Source: Planctomycetaceae bacterium (lineage in GTDB: Bacteria; Planctomycetota; Planctomycetia; Planctomycetales; Planctomycetaceae). From it: a stretch of 64,000 nt of DNA. The notes beneath the pieces are model-generated. The model saw only the letters and a list, made by a program, of their open reading frames with translations, made no database searches and was not told the DNA's origin. Both the position numbers and the translations under genes were made by a program. Position 1 is the stretch's first letter; the number at the start of each line of letters is the position of its first letter. This document shows positions 17,144-25,784 of the stretch, in pieces. The stretch spans positions 186,001-250,000 of the forward strand of contig JAWKTX010000005.1 of NCBI GenBank assembly GCA_041398825.1. Direction: 5' to 3'.

Positions 17144-18880
17144 ATGAACTCTGATCACGCTGAACAGGAATTCGAGAATCAGCTGCTTCAGCACCTGAAT
17201 TTCCTGTACCCGTCTATGGATGCTGATGCGCTGGTGGGCAGGATCGGGCAGATCTTTGAAGATTTCAGCAGATCGGTTCCCTGTTCACTGAGCGACCTCT
17301 GGTGCCAGAGAGACATACTACTGATTACTTACGGAGATTCGATTGTTGACGACGACGCGACACCACTGAATACGCTTCAGCAGTTCCTGGACGAATACTT
17401 GAAAGACGCGGTGTCCTCGGTGCATATTCTGCCGTTCTGCCCGTTTAGTTCGGATGACGGGTTTGCGGTGGTGGATTACACCGTGGTGAATCCCGCGCTG
17501 GGAGACTGGTCGCATATTCGCCGGATCGCCGAACGGTACCGATTGATGGCAGATATTGTCATCAACCATGTCTCATCAGAAAGCCAGTGGTTCCGGAACT
17601 TCTGCGAGAACGTTGAACCCGGTGCGACGTACGTGATGCAGGCTCGTCCGGAGGATGATCTGACGGATGTTGTCCGACCCCGCGCTTCACCGTTGCTTCG
17701 GCCAACGGAAACCCTGGACGGAACCAAATACGTCTGGTGTACGTTCAGCCATGATCAGATCGATCTGGACTTCCGAAACCCCGAAGTGCTCCTGGCCTTT
17801 CTGCAGATTGTGCGGCTGTATCTGGAACAGGGCGTCCGGATCTTTCGGCTGGATGCCGTCGGGTTTCTCTGGAAAGAAGTGGGAACCTCCTGCATGCATC
17901 TGCCTCAGACACATGAGGTCGTCAAACTCATTCGTTCCATTACCGACTATTACGCCCCGGGAACATTGCTGATCACAGAAACAAACGTACCGAATCACGA
18001 GAACCTGACGTATTTTGGCAACCGAAATGAAGCCCACGTCATCTACAACTTCAGCCTCGCGCCGCTGCTGGTGCATGCTCTGCTGACCGGAGCGACGGAG
18101 TACCTGAAGCGCTGGATGATGAGCATGCCGCCGGCACCGGTGGGGTGCACGTATCTGAATTTTACCGCGTCGCATGACGGTATCGGTATGCGACCCGTTG
18201 AGGGTTTGTTGTCCGAGGAAGAGCAACAACAAATGGTCGACACCATCTGTCGTTTTGGAGGGCGCGTTTCGACGCGTCGAACAGCGGACGGTGGAGAACG
18301 GGTCTATGAATTGAACGTGTCGCTCTTTGATGCGCTGCGTGGTACGGTGAGTGGGGAAGACGAATGGCAGTTGCATCGTTTCCTGTGTTCTCAAACCATC
18401 ATGATGGGCCTCGAAGGTATTCCCGCCTTCTACATCCATAGTCTGCTGGCGACCCCCAACGATTATGACACGCTGAAGAGAACGCAGCACAACCGCAGCA
18501 TCAATCGTCACAAGTGGGATCTAAATCAGCTTCAGCCGCTGTTGAATGATCCGGAGACGATCCAGTCTCAGGTTCTAAGAGAGTTGAAGCGGCGTATGAA
18601 GATCCGGGCCGAACAGTCCGCCTTTCATCCCAATGCGACTCAGTTCACGCTGCATTTAAGTGACCCTTTCTTTGCGTTCTGGAGACAAAGCACCGACCGA
18701 AGTCAAAGTATCTTCTGTGTGCACAACATGACCAGTTCCATTCAGTCACTGCGCTTTACCGACCTCAACCTGATCTCAACCGATCTTTGGTACGACGCGA
18801 TTTCCGGTCATCAATATGCTGACCAGGTCAGCGAAATCGAAGTCTTACCCTACCAGTGTCTATGGGTCACGAATCGATGA
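17144..18880 (+). CDS. GH13 subfamily 18 sugar phosphorylase, probably glucosylglycerate phosphorylase
   Basis: This 578-residue enzyme is a GH13 TIM-barrel protein of the sucrose-phosphorylase subfamily. Catalytic residues are visible: nucleophile D237 in FRLDAVGFLW, acid/base E279 in LLITETNVPNHEN, and the transition-state aspartate D345 in TASHDGIGMRP. Length exceeds bacterial sucrose phosphorylases (about 490-505) and fits the glucosylglycerate phosphorylases described in the same subfamily, which split glucosylglycerate with phosphate to glucose 1-phosphate and glycerate. The gpgP and gpgS genes just upstream make that substrate the best guess. Sucrose 6-phosphate or sucrose are alternatives. 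An AAAAGG ribosome site precedes the ATG. It converges on miaA. Confidence 0.8.
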   Translation: MNSDHAEQEFENQLLQHLNFLYPSMDADALVGRIGQIFEDFSRSVPCSLSDLWCQRDILLITYGDSIVDDDATPLNTLQQFLDEYLKDAVSSVHILPFCPFSSDDGFAVVDYTVVNPALGDWSHIRRIAERYRLMADIVINHVSSESQWFRNFCENVEPGATYVMQARPEDDLTDVVRPRASPLLRPTETLDGTKYVWCTFSHDQIDLDFRNPEVLLAFLQIVRLYLEQGVRIFRLDAVGFLWKEVGTSCMHLPQTHEVVKLIRSITDYYAPGTLLITETNVPNHENLTYFGNRNEAHVIYNFSLAPLLVHALLTGATEYLKRWMMSMPPAPVGCTYLNFTASHDGIGMRPVEGLLSEEEQQQMVDTICRFGGRVSTRRTADGGERVYELNVSLFDALRGTVSGEDEWQLHRFLCSQTIMMGLEGIPAFYIHSLLATPNDYDTLKRTQHNRSINRHKWDLNQLQPLLNDPETIQSQVLRELKRRMKIRAEQSAFHPNATQFTLHLSDPFFAFWRQSTDRSQSIFCVHNMTSSIQSLRFTDLNLISTDLWYDAISGHQYADQVSEIEVLPYQCLWVTNR

Positions 18881-18892
18881 AGACGAGAGGTG

Positions 18893-19858
18893 TCACGTTT
18901 CATCGAGTTCCGGAGTGTCACGGAGTCCGTTCTTAATGGCACGGCTCAGTTCGTCCGCTGATTCGGTTCCCGTCGTGGAAACGGATCGACATTCCTCAAG
19001 ATTTCTGAACCAGGTGTGCTGTCGTTTTGCGAATTGCCGTGTGCCGGTCTTGATCTGTTCGACGGCTGCATCGAGCGAACATCGGCCGGATAGATGTTCT
19101 ATCAGTTCGCGATAGCCCAATGCCTGCAGAGCCGTTCGACCGGCGGGTGGATCCAGTGACATCAGCCATTTCACTTCCGGCAGCAAGCCTTGTTTCATCA
19201 TTTGATCCACGCGTTCGTTGATACGGTTATGAAGCCAGTGACGAGGCGGATCAATCCAGATGACTCCCCGAGGCTGATCTGCCACAGGACGTGGATGTTG
19301 TGATTGCTCGTCAGACAATCGTCGTCCCGTCAGGCGATAGACTTCAATAGCCCGAATGATGCGCCGAGTGTCATTGGGATGCAGTCGCTGTGCTGACGTT
19401 GCGTCAATCATCTTTAATTGTTCGTGCAGCCATGCTCGGCCATGCTGCATGGCTTGCGATTGCAGATGGTCCCGCAGGTCCCAGTCGGCTTCCGGTCCTT
19501 CAAACAGACCTCGAAGCAGGCTCCGCAGGTACAGTCCCGTGCCGCCCACAAACAAAGGTGTGCGGTTCCTTTTCACGATGTTTGTGGCTGCAATTGTCGC
19601 CATCGAAACAAATTGAGCCACACTGAAGTCCTGTGAGGGATGTGCGACGTCGATCAGGTGATGCGGCACGCCTTCCTGCTCGTGCGGCAGGGGCTTTGCA
19701 GTGCCAATGTCCATCCCTGTATAGATGGCCATGGAATCGAGCGAGACGATTTCGGCTTCCAGCAATTGTGCCAGGCGGATCGAAACGGCTGTCTTGCCGG
19801 AAGCGGTTGGCCCGGCAAGAAAAACACTTCGACGCAGGATCTGAACGGCCAGAGTCAT
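18893..19858 (-). CDS. miaA: tRNA dimethylallyltransferase
   Basis: MiaA attaches the dimethylallyl group to N6 of A37 in tRNAs that read UNN codons. The 321-residue protein has the P-loop GPTASGKT at residues 16-23, then SLDSMAIYTGMDIGTAKP, which recognises the tRNA and prenyl donor. FVGGTGLYLRSLLRG is the donor-binding region, and a C-terminal TRQFAKRQHTWFRN motif is diagnostic. Length is normal. It is followed (minus direction) by only 12 bases before the end of the convergent phosphorylase gene, and lies about 110 bases downstream of purD. Confidence 0.96.
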   Translation of the reverse strand: MTLAVQILRRSVFLAGPTASGKTAVSIRLAQLLEAEIVSLDSMAIYTGMDIGTAKPLPHEQEGVPHHLIDVAHPSQDFSVAQFVSMATIAATNIVKRNRTPLFVGGTGLYLRSLLRGLFEGPEADWDLRDHLQSQAMQHGRAWLHEQLKMIDATSAQRLHPNDTRRIIRAIEVYRLTGRRLSDEQSQHPRPVADQPRGVIWIDPPRHWLHNRINERVDQMMKQGLLPEVKWLMSLDPPAGRTALQALGYRELIEHLSGRCSLDAAVEQIKTGTRQFAKRQHTWFRNLEECRSVSTTGTESADELSRAIKNGLRDTPELDET

Positions 19859-19970
19859 TGGCAGTCAATCAACGACGGTCCACAGAATAGATGGGTCAAC
19901 GGGCTGAGATGGGTGACCAGAGATTGTCGAGCAGCGTTCACCGTTCCTGACGGACATCGCATCCTCAATT

Positions 19971-21248
19971 TCACGCATCGACGCACTTGTCACTGATGTC
20001 GCGTCGGCACCAGCCACCGTCCCAGGTGATTTTATCAACAGCTTCGTAGGCACGCGATTTTGCATCGGCGACGGTGTCGCCCAGAGCGGTGACCCCAAGG
20101 ACACGACCACCAGTGTTCACGACTTCGCCGTTCTTTTCTGTTGTGCCCGCATGAAACACCTTCACATCCGGCAGATTATCCGCATCCGAAAGACCATGAA
20201 TCATATGGCCTTTCTGGTAGTTACCGGGGTAGCCGTCGGAGGCCATGACAACGCAAACCGAAGGCCGAGGATCCCAGTCGAGTCCCTCCAGCTCAGCCAA
20301 ACGTCCGGTGGCAGCCAGTGACAACACCTGCGCAAGGTCCGATTTCAGCCTCATCAGGACGGGCTGCGCTTCGGGGTCACCAAACCGAACGTTGTATTCC
20401 AGAACTTTGGGCCCGCTGTCGGTGAGCATGATGCCAGCGTAGAGGACACCCGAGAAGGGGCAGCCTTCAACCCGCATCGTATGAACCGTTGGAATAAGAA
20501 CCCGCTGGATAATCTCGTCCATCAGCTTTTCAGTGACCAGCGGTGCCGGACAGTAAGCGCCCATGCCTCCCGTGTTTGGACCCTGATCGCCATCGTAAGC
20601 ACGCTTGTGATCCTGTGCTGCATCCAGAGGGATAATGACGTCGCCATCGACGATGGCCAGAATACTGGCCTCCTGACCAACGAGGCATTCTTCGATAATC
20701 AGAGATTGCCCGGCGTCGCCGAATGTTCGATCCTGAAGGATTGATTTGCAGGCGGCTCGCGCTTCTGAACGATTCCTGCAGACAAAAACGCCCTTACCTG
20801 CAGCCAGTCCATCGGCTTTGACAACCATCGGGCCTTCTTCATTCTGCTCGATGTATTCCAGGGCTTCGGCAAGGCGAGAAAACACCTGAAAATCAGCCGA
20901 CGGAACATTTGCCCGACGAAGAAGCTTTTTGGTGAAAACCTTGCTGCCTTCCAGTCGAGCTGCAGCGGCAGATGGTCCAAAGACCTTCAGCCCCGCGCGG
21001 CGAAATTCATCGGCAATTCCGGCAACTAATGGTGCTTCAGGTCCGACAACCGTCAGATCGATTTGATTCTCTTTCGCGAAGTGCATCAGACGAGAGATAT
21101 CTTCGGCGGGGATATTAACGTTTTCCGCGTCAATCCCCGTTCCGGCGTTCCCCGGAGCACAGTAGACCCTGGTCACAAGCGGCGACTGGCTGAGTTTCCA
21201 GACAAGAGCATGTTCACGTCCACCGGATCCAATGACCAGAATCTTCAT
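19971..21248 (-). CDS. purD: Phosphoribosylamine-glycine ligase
   Basis: PurD makes glycinamide ribonucleotide from phosphoribosylamine, glycine and ATP, the second step of purine synthesis. The 425-residue protein starts with MKILVIGSGGREHALVWKL, the standard N-terminus. The ATP-grasp region includes VVKADGLAAGKGVFVC and the GGMGAYCPAP loop. LEYNVRFGDPEAQ carries metal and substrate residues. Length is typical (about 420-430). It is followed by miaA on the same strand. Confidence 0.97.
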   Translation of the reverse strand: MKILVIGSGGREHALVWKLSQSPLVTRVYCAPGNAGTGIDAENVNIPAEDISRLMHFAKENQIDLTVVGPEAPLVAGIADEFRRAGLKVFGPSAAAARLEGSKVFTKKLLRRANVPSADFQVFSRLAEALEYIEQNEEGPMVVKADGLAAGKGVFVCRNRSEARAACKSILQDRTFGDAGQSLIIEECLVGQEASILAIVDGDVIIPLDAAQDHKRAYDGDQGPNTGGMGAYCPAPLVTEKLMDEIIQRVLIPTVHTMRVEGCPFSGVLYAGIMLTDSGPKVLEYNVRFGDPEAQPVLMRLKSDLAQVLSLAATGRLAELEGLDWDPRPSVCVVMASDGYPGNYQKGHMIHGLSDADNLPDVKVFHAGTTEKNGEVVNTGGRVLGVTALGDTVADAKSRAYEAVDKITWDGGWCRRDISDKCVDA

Positions 21249-21411
21249 CGCGTACTTTCACCTTCCGGACCATGATGTTCCGGGTCGTTGCTCAACAGGG
21301 GCAGGAGTTCGGCAGACAGGTTAACGAGGCCAAACGTCAACTTCGATTCAGAGCGACACGCAGATCCGGTTTTCTTCGAACCTGAGAGCAGTGAATCGTC
21401 CGGCAAATGAC

Positions 21412-21443
21412 AAAGCCCGGCCTTCTGACGGAGGCCGGGCTTT
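21412..21443 (-). terminator. Rho-independent-type terminator hairpin
   Basis: AAAGCCCGGCC (21412-21422) and GGCCGGGCTTT (21433-21443) form a perfect, GC-rich 11-bp stem with a 10-base loop. Read on the minus strand it lies about 45 bases after the DUF309 gene and ends in TTT, which fits termination of that gene before purD. Confidence 0.7.
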
Positions 21444-21488
21444 GAAATGAGCATCCTGATACTTCAACACTCAGGACATTGATCACAC

Positions 21489-22064
21489 TCAGGACATTGA
21501 TTGCGGCGCGGGTTCGGGTTTCAGAATGAAAGGAAACACACGAACGGCAACCCCGGGTGGATGCTGGGTCTTGTAGGCCAGCTGAGCAGCTCGGTCGGCA
21601 GCGAACTGGAGACGGATGAACTGCAAACCACAGAAAGAATCAACATCTGCTTCGGCGGCGACATCAGCAAACATTTCGCCAGCAGACGCAGCATGACGGC
21701 GCACACCATGAATACTGCGTTCGCGAACTTTGACGCCGGCAGCAGCCAGTTTAATCAGACCCTTCAGAAATCGCCCGACTGTTGTATCGGCGCCGGATAC
21801 ACGCCAGAGTCGCTCCCACTCTTCGTGGGCTTCCCAGTAGTAGCCGAAATTAAAGAAATCCACACCAAGCAGGTAATTGCGATTAGTGCACCAATTGTCC
21901 TGATTCAAAGCCTTGGGGCCCTGGCCAGGTGCATGCTTGCGACCATGGCTGTGACCTTTGGGGTCACGAATAGGATGGGGCATTCCGGAACCGGGGAAGT
22001 ACGCGTACTCAGGAAGTGGTGTTCCGGGTAGCAGGCGTTCAATTTCGGCTTCTGCCGTGATCAT
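21489..22064 (-). CDS. DUF309 family protein
   Basis: The 191-residue product carries the DUF309 signature FNFGYYWEAHEEWERLWR at about residues 71-88, followed by LKGLIKLAAAGVKV, a small all-helical fold of unknown function. The His/Glu pattern (EAHEEWE) is the most conserved part of the family. The N-terminal 50 residues are Pro/His/Gly-rich and probably flexible. The last codons overlap a near-perfect 18-bp tandem duplication (CACTCAGGACATTGAT units at about 21468-21501), so the C-terminus may vary between strains. It has its own terminator downstream. Confidence 0.75.
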   Translation of the reverse strand: MITAEAEIERLLPGTPLPEYAYFPGSGMPHPIRDPKGHSHGRKHAPGQGPKALNQDNWCTNRNYLLGVDFFNFGYYWEAHEEWERLWRVSGADTTVGRFLKGLIKLAAAGVKVRERSIHGVRRHAASAGEMFADVAAEADVDSFCGLQFIRLQFAADRAAQLAYKTQHPPGVAVRVFPFILKPEPAPQSMS

Positions 22065-22463
22065 AGGTGGTCGACTCCACGAAAGGGGTGCCTGGGCTGG
22101 TTGCTCCGCGGAATGAGATCAGACGATTTTGATCAGGAAACACGCGGAACTTGCTTCCTGATCAACCTGGACATCGCTGAGGCCTGAACAAAAGATCAGT
22201 ATCTGATCCGTGTCGTTTGGGTTGGCACGAATTTACACCTTTTTCCGGTAACTGCGAGAACTAGTTGCTCGAAACGGTTAGTTTCGTGGGACCTTTCATT
22301 CGTGGGCAACTTCGTAAGCACAATGGTTGCCGTTTCTGTATCTTGCCTAAAGTTAAAATGAGCAGGGGGTTACGGAAACTGTTCGTGCGGTCCTTCCCGG
22401 AGTCAAGTGCCACACGCGTTCCAGGACAGCCCTGGGGACGCACATTGTCCGAAGTACCGGCGA
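22065..22463. other. Intergenic region with a palindrome
   Basis: This 399-base gap lies between the histidine kinase and the DUF309 gene, both on the minus strand. It contains an 11-bp inverted repeat at 22129-22165. A 60-codon minus frame at 22261-22443 shows no recognisable features. Otherwise I see no gene or RNA. Confidence 0.5.
22129..22165. promoter_or_regulatory. 11-bp inverted repeat upstream of the DUF309 gene
   Basis: TTGATCAGGAA (22129-22139) and TTCCTGATCAA (22155-22165) are perfect reverse complements with a 15-base spacer. It sits about 65-100 bases upstream of the DUF309 start on the minus strand. It could be a protein-binding operator or a leader hairpin. No T-run follows on either strand, so a terminator is less likely. 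Confidence 0.4.
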
Positions 22464-24104
22464 TCAGGAGTCGGAGAGCAGACCCAGTCTGCGGAGGGCG
22501 GGCTCCAGGCTCCGTTGGTCTCCGATTTTTAGTATGGCCTCCGGTTGCAGGTAATCAGGCAGATTGTCGGCCGTACCACCATCCTGGTGAATTGAAATAG
22601 CGGTTGCGACTTCGGGTGAAGCCCGTTTGATGGCCTGAATAACGTCCCTTCCGGATGTGGGTTGCATTTCCGCGGCAGCGATCACAAGGTCATACGTACC
22701 GTTGAAGAATTGCCGGAGGCCGTCGTCGCCGTTGACAGCAACATCGACCGTGTGGCCCAGACCTGCGAGAAGATCATCCAGTGGTTTTCGACGAACAGCG
22801 TCCTGATCGATGTGAAGAATACGCTGTTTCTCCGAAGTATTTCGGTGCTCAACTTGCTGCTGAGCCTCAGCCGAAGGTTGGGCTGTGGCGAGCGGTTGGA
22901 CGCCGACTAAAGGAAGCCGAATGGTAAATACTGTCCCCCGAGGTGTGTTTGGGGCAGCTTCCAGGGTACCACCGTGAGATTCGACAATTCGTTTCGACAG
23001 GCAAAGTCCCAAACCGGTACCGGTGGCTTTACTGGTGACATACGGTTGAAAGAGTTGCTCCCGGACAGCATCCGGAATTCCATGACCCGTGTCAGCAATC
23101 TGGATGACAGCCTGATTATTGGCTTCACGCAGTGTCATTCGCAGTTCGCCACCTTCGGTCATCGCTTCGACCGCGTTGGAAAGCAGGTTCACGATGACCT
23201 GAGTCAACTCAACTTCATTGGCTACGGTCGGTTGGACCATCTCCAGATCCGATACGAAATCGATACGGTTCTCCTGATTCTCTGATTGCCACATCACACT
23301 TGTCAGCTTTGGCACGTGCTCCAGAAGCGAACGCAGGTCCGTGAGTGTTCGATTGGTATTTGTGGAGTTTTGATAAAAGCTTCTGAGGTTTGTCAGCAGT
23401 CGTTCGGCGTGTTCGACAGCAACCACCAGCTGATCAATTCGGGGCTTGATGTCGTCCGGAACGTTGACCATGTCGTTCAGTAATTGGACGATGCCAAAGA
23501 TGGGCGAAATGGCATTGGCCACGTCATGAATCACGCCTGCGGTGACTTCTCCAAGAACAGAAAACTTTTCGCGCTGGAGCAGAGATCGTTCAGCGAGTTC
23601 CAGCCGACGAACAGTCTCCGAAAATTTCCTGCTGGCCTGTCGCAGTTCATCGTCAACCTCATGAAGTTCTGATGCCGCTCTCTTGTTCCCGGTGATATCC
23701 CTTTGAAGGGCGATCAAGTGAGTCGTCTGGCTCCTGTTGTTACGCAGGGGACTGATGATCCATTCCAGCTCGAAAGGGGTCCCATCGCGTTTGTAGTTTG
23801 TTGTTCGGGCGATGAAATTCTGACCCGATTTCAGCGATTCTTTCAGCTGATTCAGAAGAGATCGATCGGTGGCAGGCCCCTGCAGGATTCGGGGTGTCTT
23901 ACCCATGAGCTCTGCAATGGAATACCCTGTCATACGGGTAAACGCACTGTTCACAAACAGAATCTGGGGACCGGGCTGTTCGAGATCCGCGGTAGTAACC
24001 AGGACGGAATAGTCAGCGTAGGCGGCTGCAAGTTCCAGCAAATCCTGTCGGACATGATGTTCTTCAGACTTCACGACGGCATGCTCCGGGTCTCGTTCTC
24101 GCAA
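22464..24104 (-). CDS. PAS-domain sensor histidine kinase with a receiver lacking the phospho-acceptor Asp
   Basis: The 546-residue protein has no clear membrane helices. Order of domains: PAS with LOV-like features at about 25-140 (NSAFTRMTGYSIAELMGKTPRILQG resembles the flavin loop, but has no cysteine at the NCRFLQ position); a coiled-coil linker at 141-182; a dimerisation and phosphorylation domain with H193 in GVIHDVANAISP; an ATPase domain with N310 (NLLSNAVEAM), DTGHGIPD and TGTGLGLCLS; and a C-terminal receiver-like domain at about 427-546. In that receiver the strand-3 segment reads YDLVIAAAEMQ, so A477 replaces the phospho-acceptor aspartate. The receiver is thus probably an interaction domain. 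No response-regulator gene is adjacent. Confidence 0.85.
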   Translation of the reverse strand: MRERDPEHAVVKSEEHHVRQDLLELAAAYADYSVLVTTADLEQPGPQILFVNSAFTRMTGYSIAELMGKTPRILQGPATDRSLLNQLKESLKSGQNFIARTTNYKRDGTPFELEWIISPLRNNRSQTTHLIALQRDITGNKRAASELHEVDDELRQASRKFSETVRRLELAERSLLQREKFSVLGEVTAGVIHDVANAISPIFGIVQLLNDMVNVPDDIKPRIDQLVVAVEHAERLLTNLRSFYQNSTNTNRTLTDLRSLLEHVPKLTSVMWQSENQENRIDFVSDLEMVQPTVANEVELTQVIVNLLSNAVEAMTEGGELRMTLREANNQAVIQIADTGHGIPDAVREQLFQPYVTSKATGTGLGLCLSKRIVESHGGTLEAAPNTPRGTVFTIRLPLVGVQPLATAQPSAEAQQQVEHRNTSEKQRILHIDQDAVRRKPLDDLLAGLGHTVDVAVNGDDGLRQFFNGTYDLVIAAAEMQPTSGRDVIQAIKRASPEVATAISIHQDGGTADNLPDYLQPEAILKIGDQRSLEPALRRLGLLSDS

Positions 24105-24417
24105 TGGTCAGCAGGATAGCACGGACGATGAATCGAGTTGTCAGTCTGTGGATGCGGGGCAGGGACGGGCGAGGCAGGGATGGGCGGGACTATCCTGAGT
24201 CCTGTTATCAGAACACACGCACTTTCATTGATCAACGCCTAGCTGGAGGATTCCAGTGATTGATGGCTGAGTTGGCGGGCTGTGTTGCGAAAGGGCAGCG
24301 GAATATTCACATAACGTTGCAAACGGAAGTCCGCCGGGCAGCAAATGTGGTCGGGAAGTCGAAAACGCATCACCTGGACGGATGACAAATTGCCGCGTTG
24401 CAGAAACAATCCGCGCC
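24105..24417. other. Divergent intergenic region
   Basis: The 313-base gap lies between the minus-strand kinase gene and the plus-strand DAHP synthase gene and should carry both promoters. It contains a two-copy 15-bp G-rich direct repeat at 24158-24187 (GGCAGGGACGGGCGA, then GGCAGGGATGGGCGG). I cannot assign promoter boxes reliably. Confidence 0.45.
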
Positions 24418-25752
24418 ATGAACGATCAATGGACACCCGAAACCTGGCAAAGTCGGCCTGCGATGCAGCAGCCGAACTACGACAACCCACAGGAACTAGC
24501 GCTGGCACTCAGGAAGCTGAGCCAGCTGCCTCCGCTTGTGACGGCGTGGGAAGTCGATCGCCTGCGCGGTCAGCTGGCCGACGCTTCCGCAGGAAAGGCC
24601 TTTGTCCTGCAGGGCGGCGATTGTTCCGAAAGCTTCGACGACTGCAATGCCGGATCCATTCTGCGGAAGTTGAAGGTGCTGATCCAGATGAGCCTTGTCC
24701 TGATCTGCGGCTCGCGCCAGCGAATCGTGCGCATCGGACGCATCGCCGGGCAATATGCCAAACCCCGGTCGTCTGATCTGGAGACGAAGGATGGAATAGA
24801 ACTGCCAAGTTATCGAGGAGACATCGTTAATCAGTCAGGTTTCACGTCGTCCGAACGCCGACCGGATCCTCAATTGATGCTGCGGGCGTATGAACGCGCT
24901 GCACTGACCATCAATTATATTCGAGCGTTAAGTGAAGGGGGCTTCGCGGATCTGCATCATCCGGAGAACTGGGATCTGGAATTTGTTCGTAATACTCCGG
25001 GGTCTCGCAAGTACCAGTTACTGCTGGAAGCACTCAGTGATTCGATTCGTTTCATGGAGGTTGTTTCCGGTAGCGAACTCAAGGAGCTGAGCCGGGTTGA
25101 TTTCTTTACGTCACACGAAGGTTTGCTGCTGGCATTCGAACAGGCTCTGACACGGACAGATCAGCGCGAGCGGGGTTGGTACAACCTCGGCACACATATG
25201 GCCTGGATCGGCGACCGAACCAGGGCCATTGACGGTGCTCATGTGGAGTACTTTCGGGGCATCCGAAATCCCATTGGTGTGAAGGTCGGCAACAATATTG
25301 CCGCAGATGAGCTGCTGGATCTGATCCGTGTGCTCAATCCGGGTAACGAACCTGGTCGGTTAACTCTGATTCATCGGTTTGGTGCAGAGAAGATCCGACT
25401 TCGATTACCGGCTCTGGCCGAAGCAGTCACTCGTTCCGGCTTCAACGTGCTGTGGAGTTGTGATCCGATGCACGGAAACACCCAAACCGCGCGAAACGGA
25501 ATCAAAACACGATCTTTCGATGAAATCACCTCCGAAATCATCACGGCGTTCCGTATTCACAAAGAGTGTGGAAGCCGACTGTCGGGAATTCACCTGGAAC
25601 TGACGGGTGAGGATGTGACAGAATGTACTGGCGGCCCGGGTAACCTGACAGAGTCTGATTTGACTCGCGATTATCGCAGCCAGGTCGATCCGCGTCTGAA
25701 CTACGAACAAGCGATGGAAATTGCCTTCCTGATCGCTGAGCAAATGAAATAG
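24418..25752 (+). CDS. 3-deoxy-7-phosphoheptulonate synthase, class II
   Basis: The enzyme condenses phosphoenolpyruvate with erythrose 4-phosphate to open the shikimate pathway. The 444-residue product is of the plant/actinobacterial class II type: W10/P-rich N-terminus, VLQGGDCSESFDD with the metal-binding C69, GRIAGQYAKPRS, a LIHRFGAEKI histidine segment and GIHLELTGEDVTEC near the C-terminus. Length fits the class (about 440-460). An in-frame ATG at 24382 adds 12 residues and is less likely. The next gene follows after 32 bases on the same strand. Confidence 0.93.
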   Translation: MNDQWTPETWQSRPAMQQPNYDNPQELALALRKLSQLPPLVTAWEVDRLRGQLADASAGKAFVLQGGDCSESFDDCNAGSILRKLKVLIQMSLVLICGSRQRIVRIGRIAGQYAKPRSSDLETKDGIELPSYRGDIVNQSGFTSSERRPDPQLMLRAYERAALTINYIRALSEGGFADLHHPENWDLEFVRNTPGSRKYQLLLEALSDSIRFMEVVSGSELKELSRVDFFTSHEGLLLAFEQALTRTDQRERGWYNLGTHMAWIGDRTRAIDGAHVEYFRGIRNPIGVKVGNNIAADELLDLIRVLNPGNEPGRLTLIHRFGAEKIRLRLPALAEAVTRSGFNVLWSCDPMHGNTQTARNGIKTRSFDEITSEIITAFRIHKECGSRLSGIHLELTGEDVTECTGGPGNLTESDLTRDYRSQVDPRLNYEQAMEIAFLIAEQMK

Positions 25753-25784
25753 TGGCCCGGAAATAGTTGCCGAGGAATAGCCTC

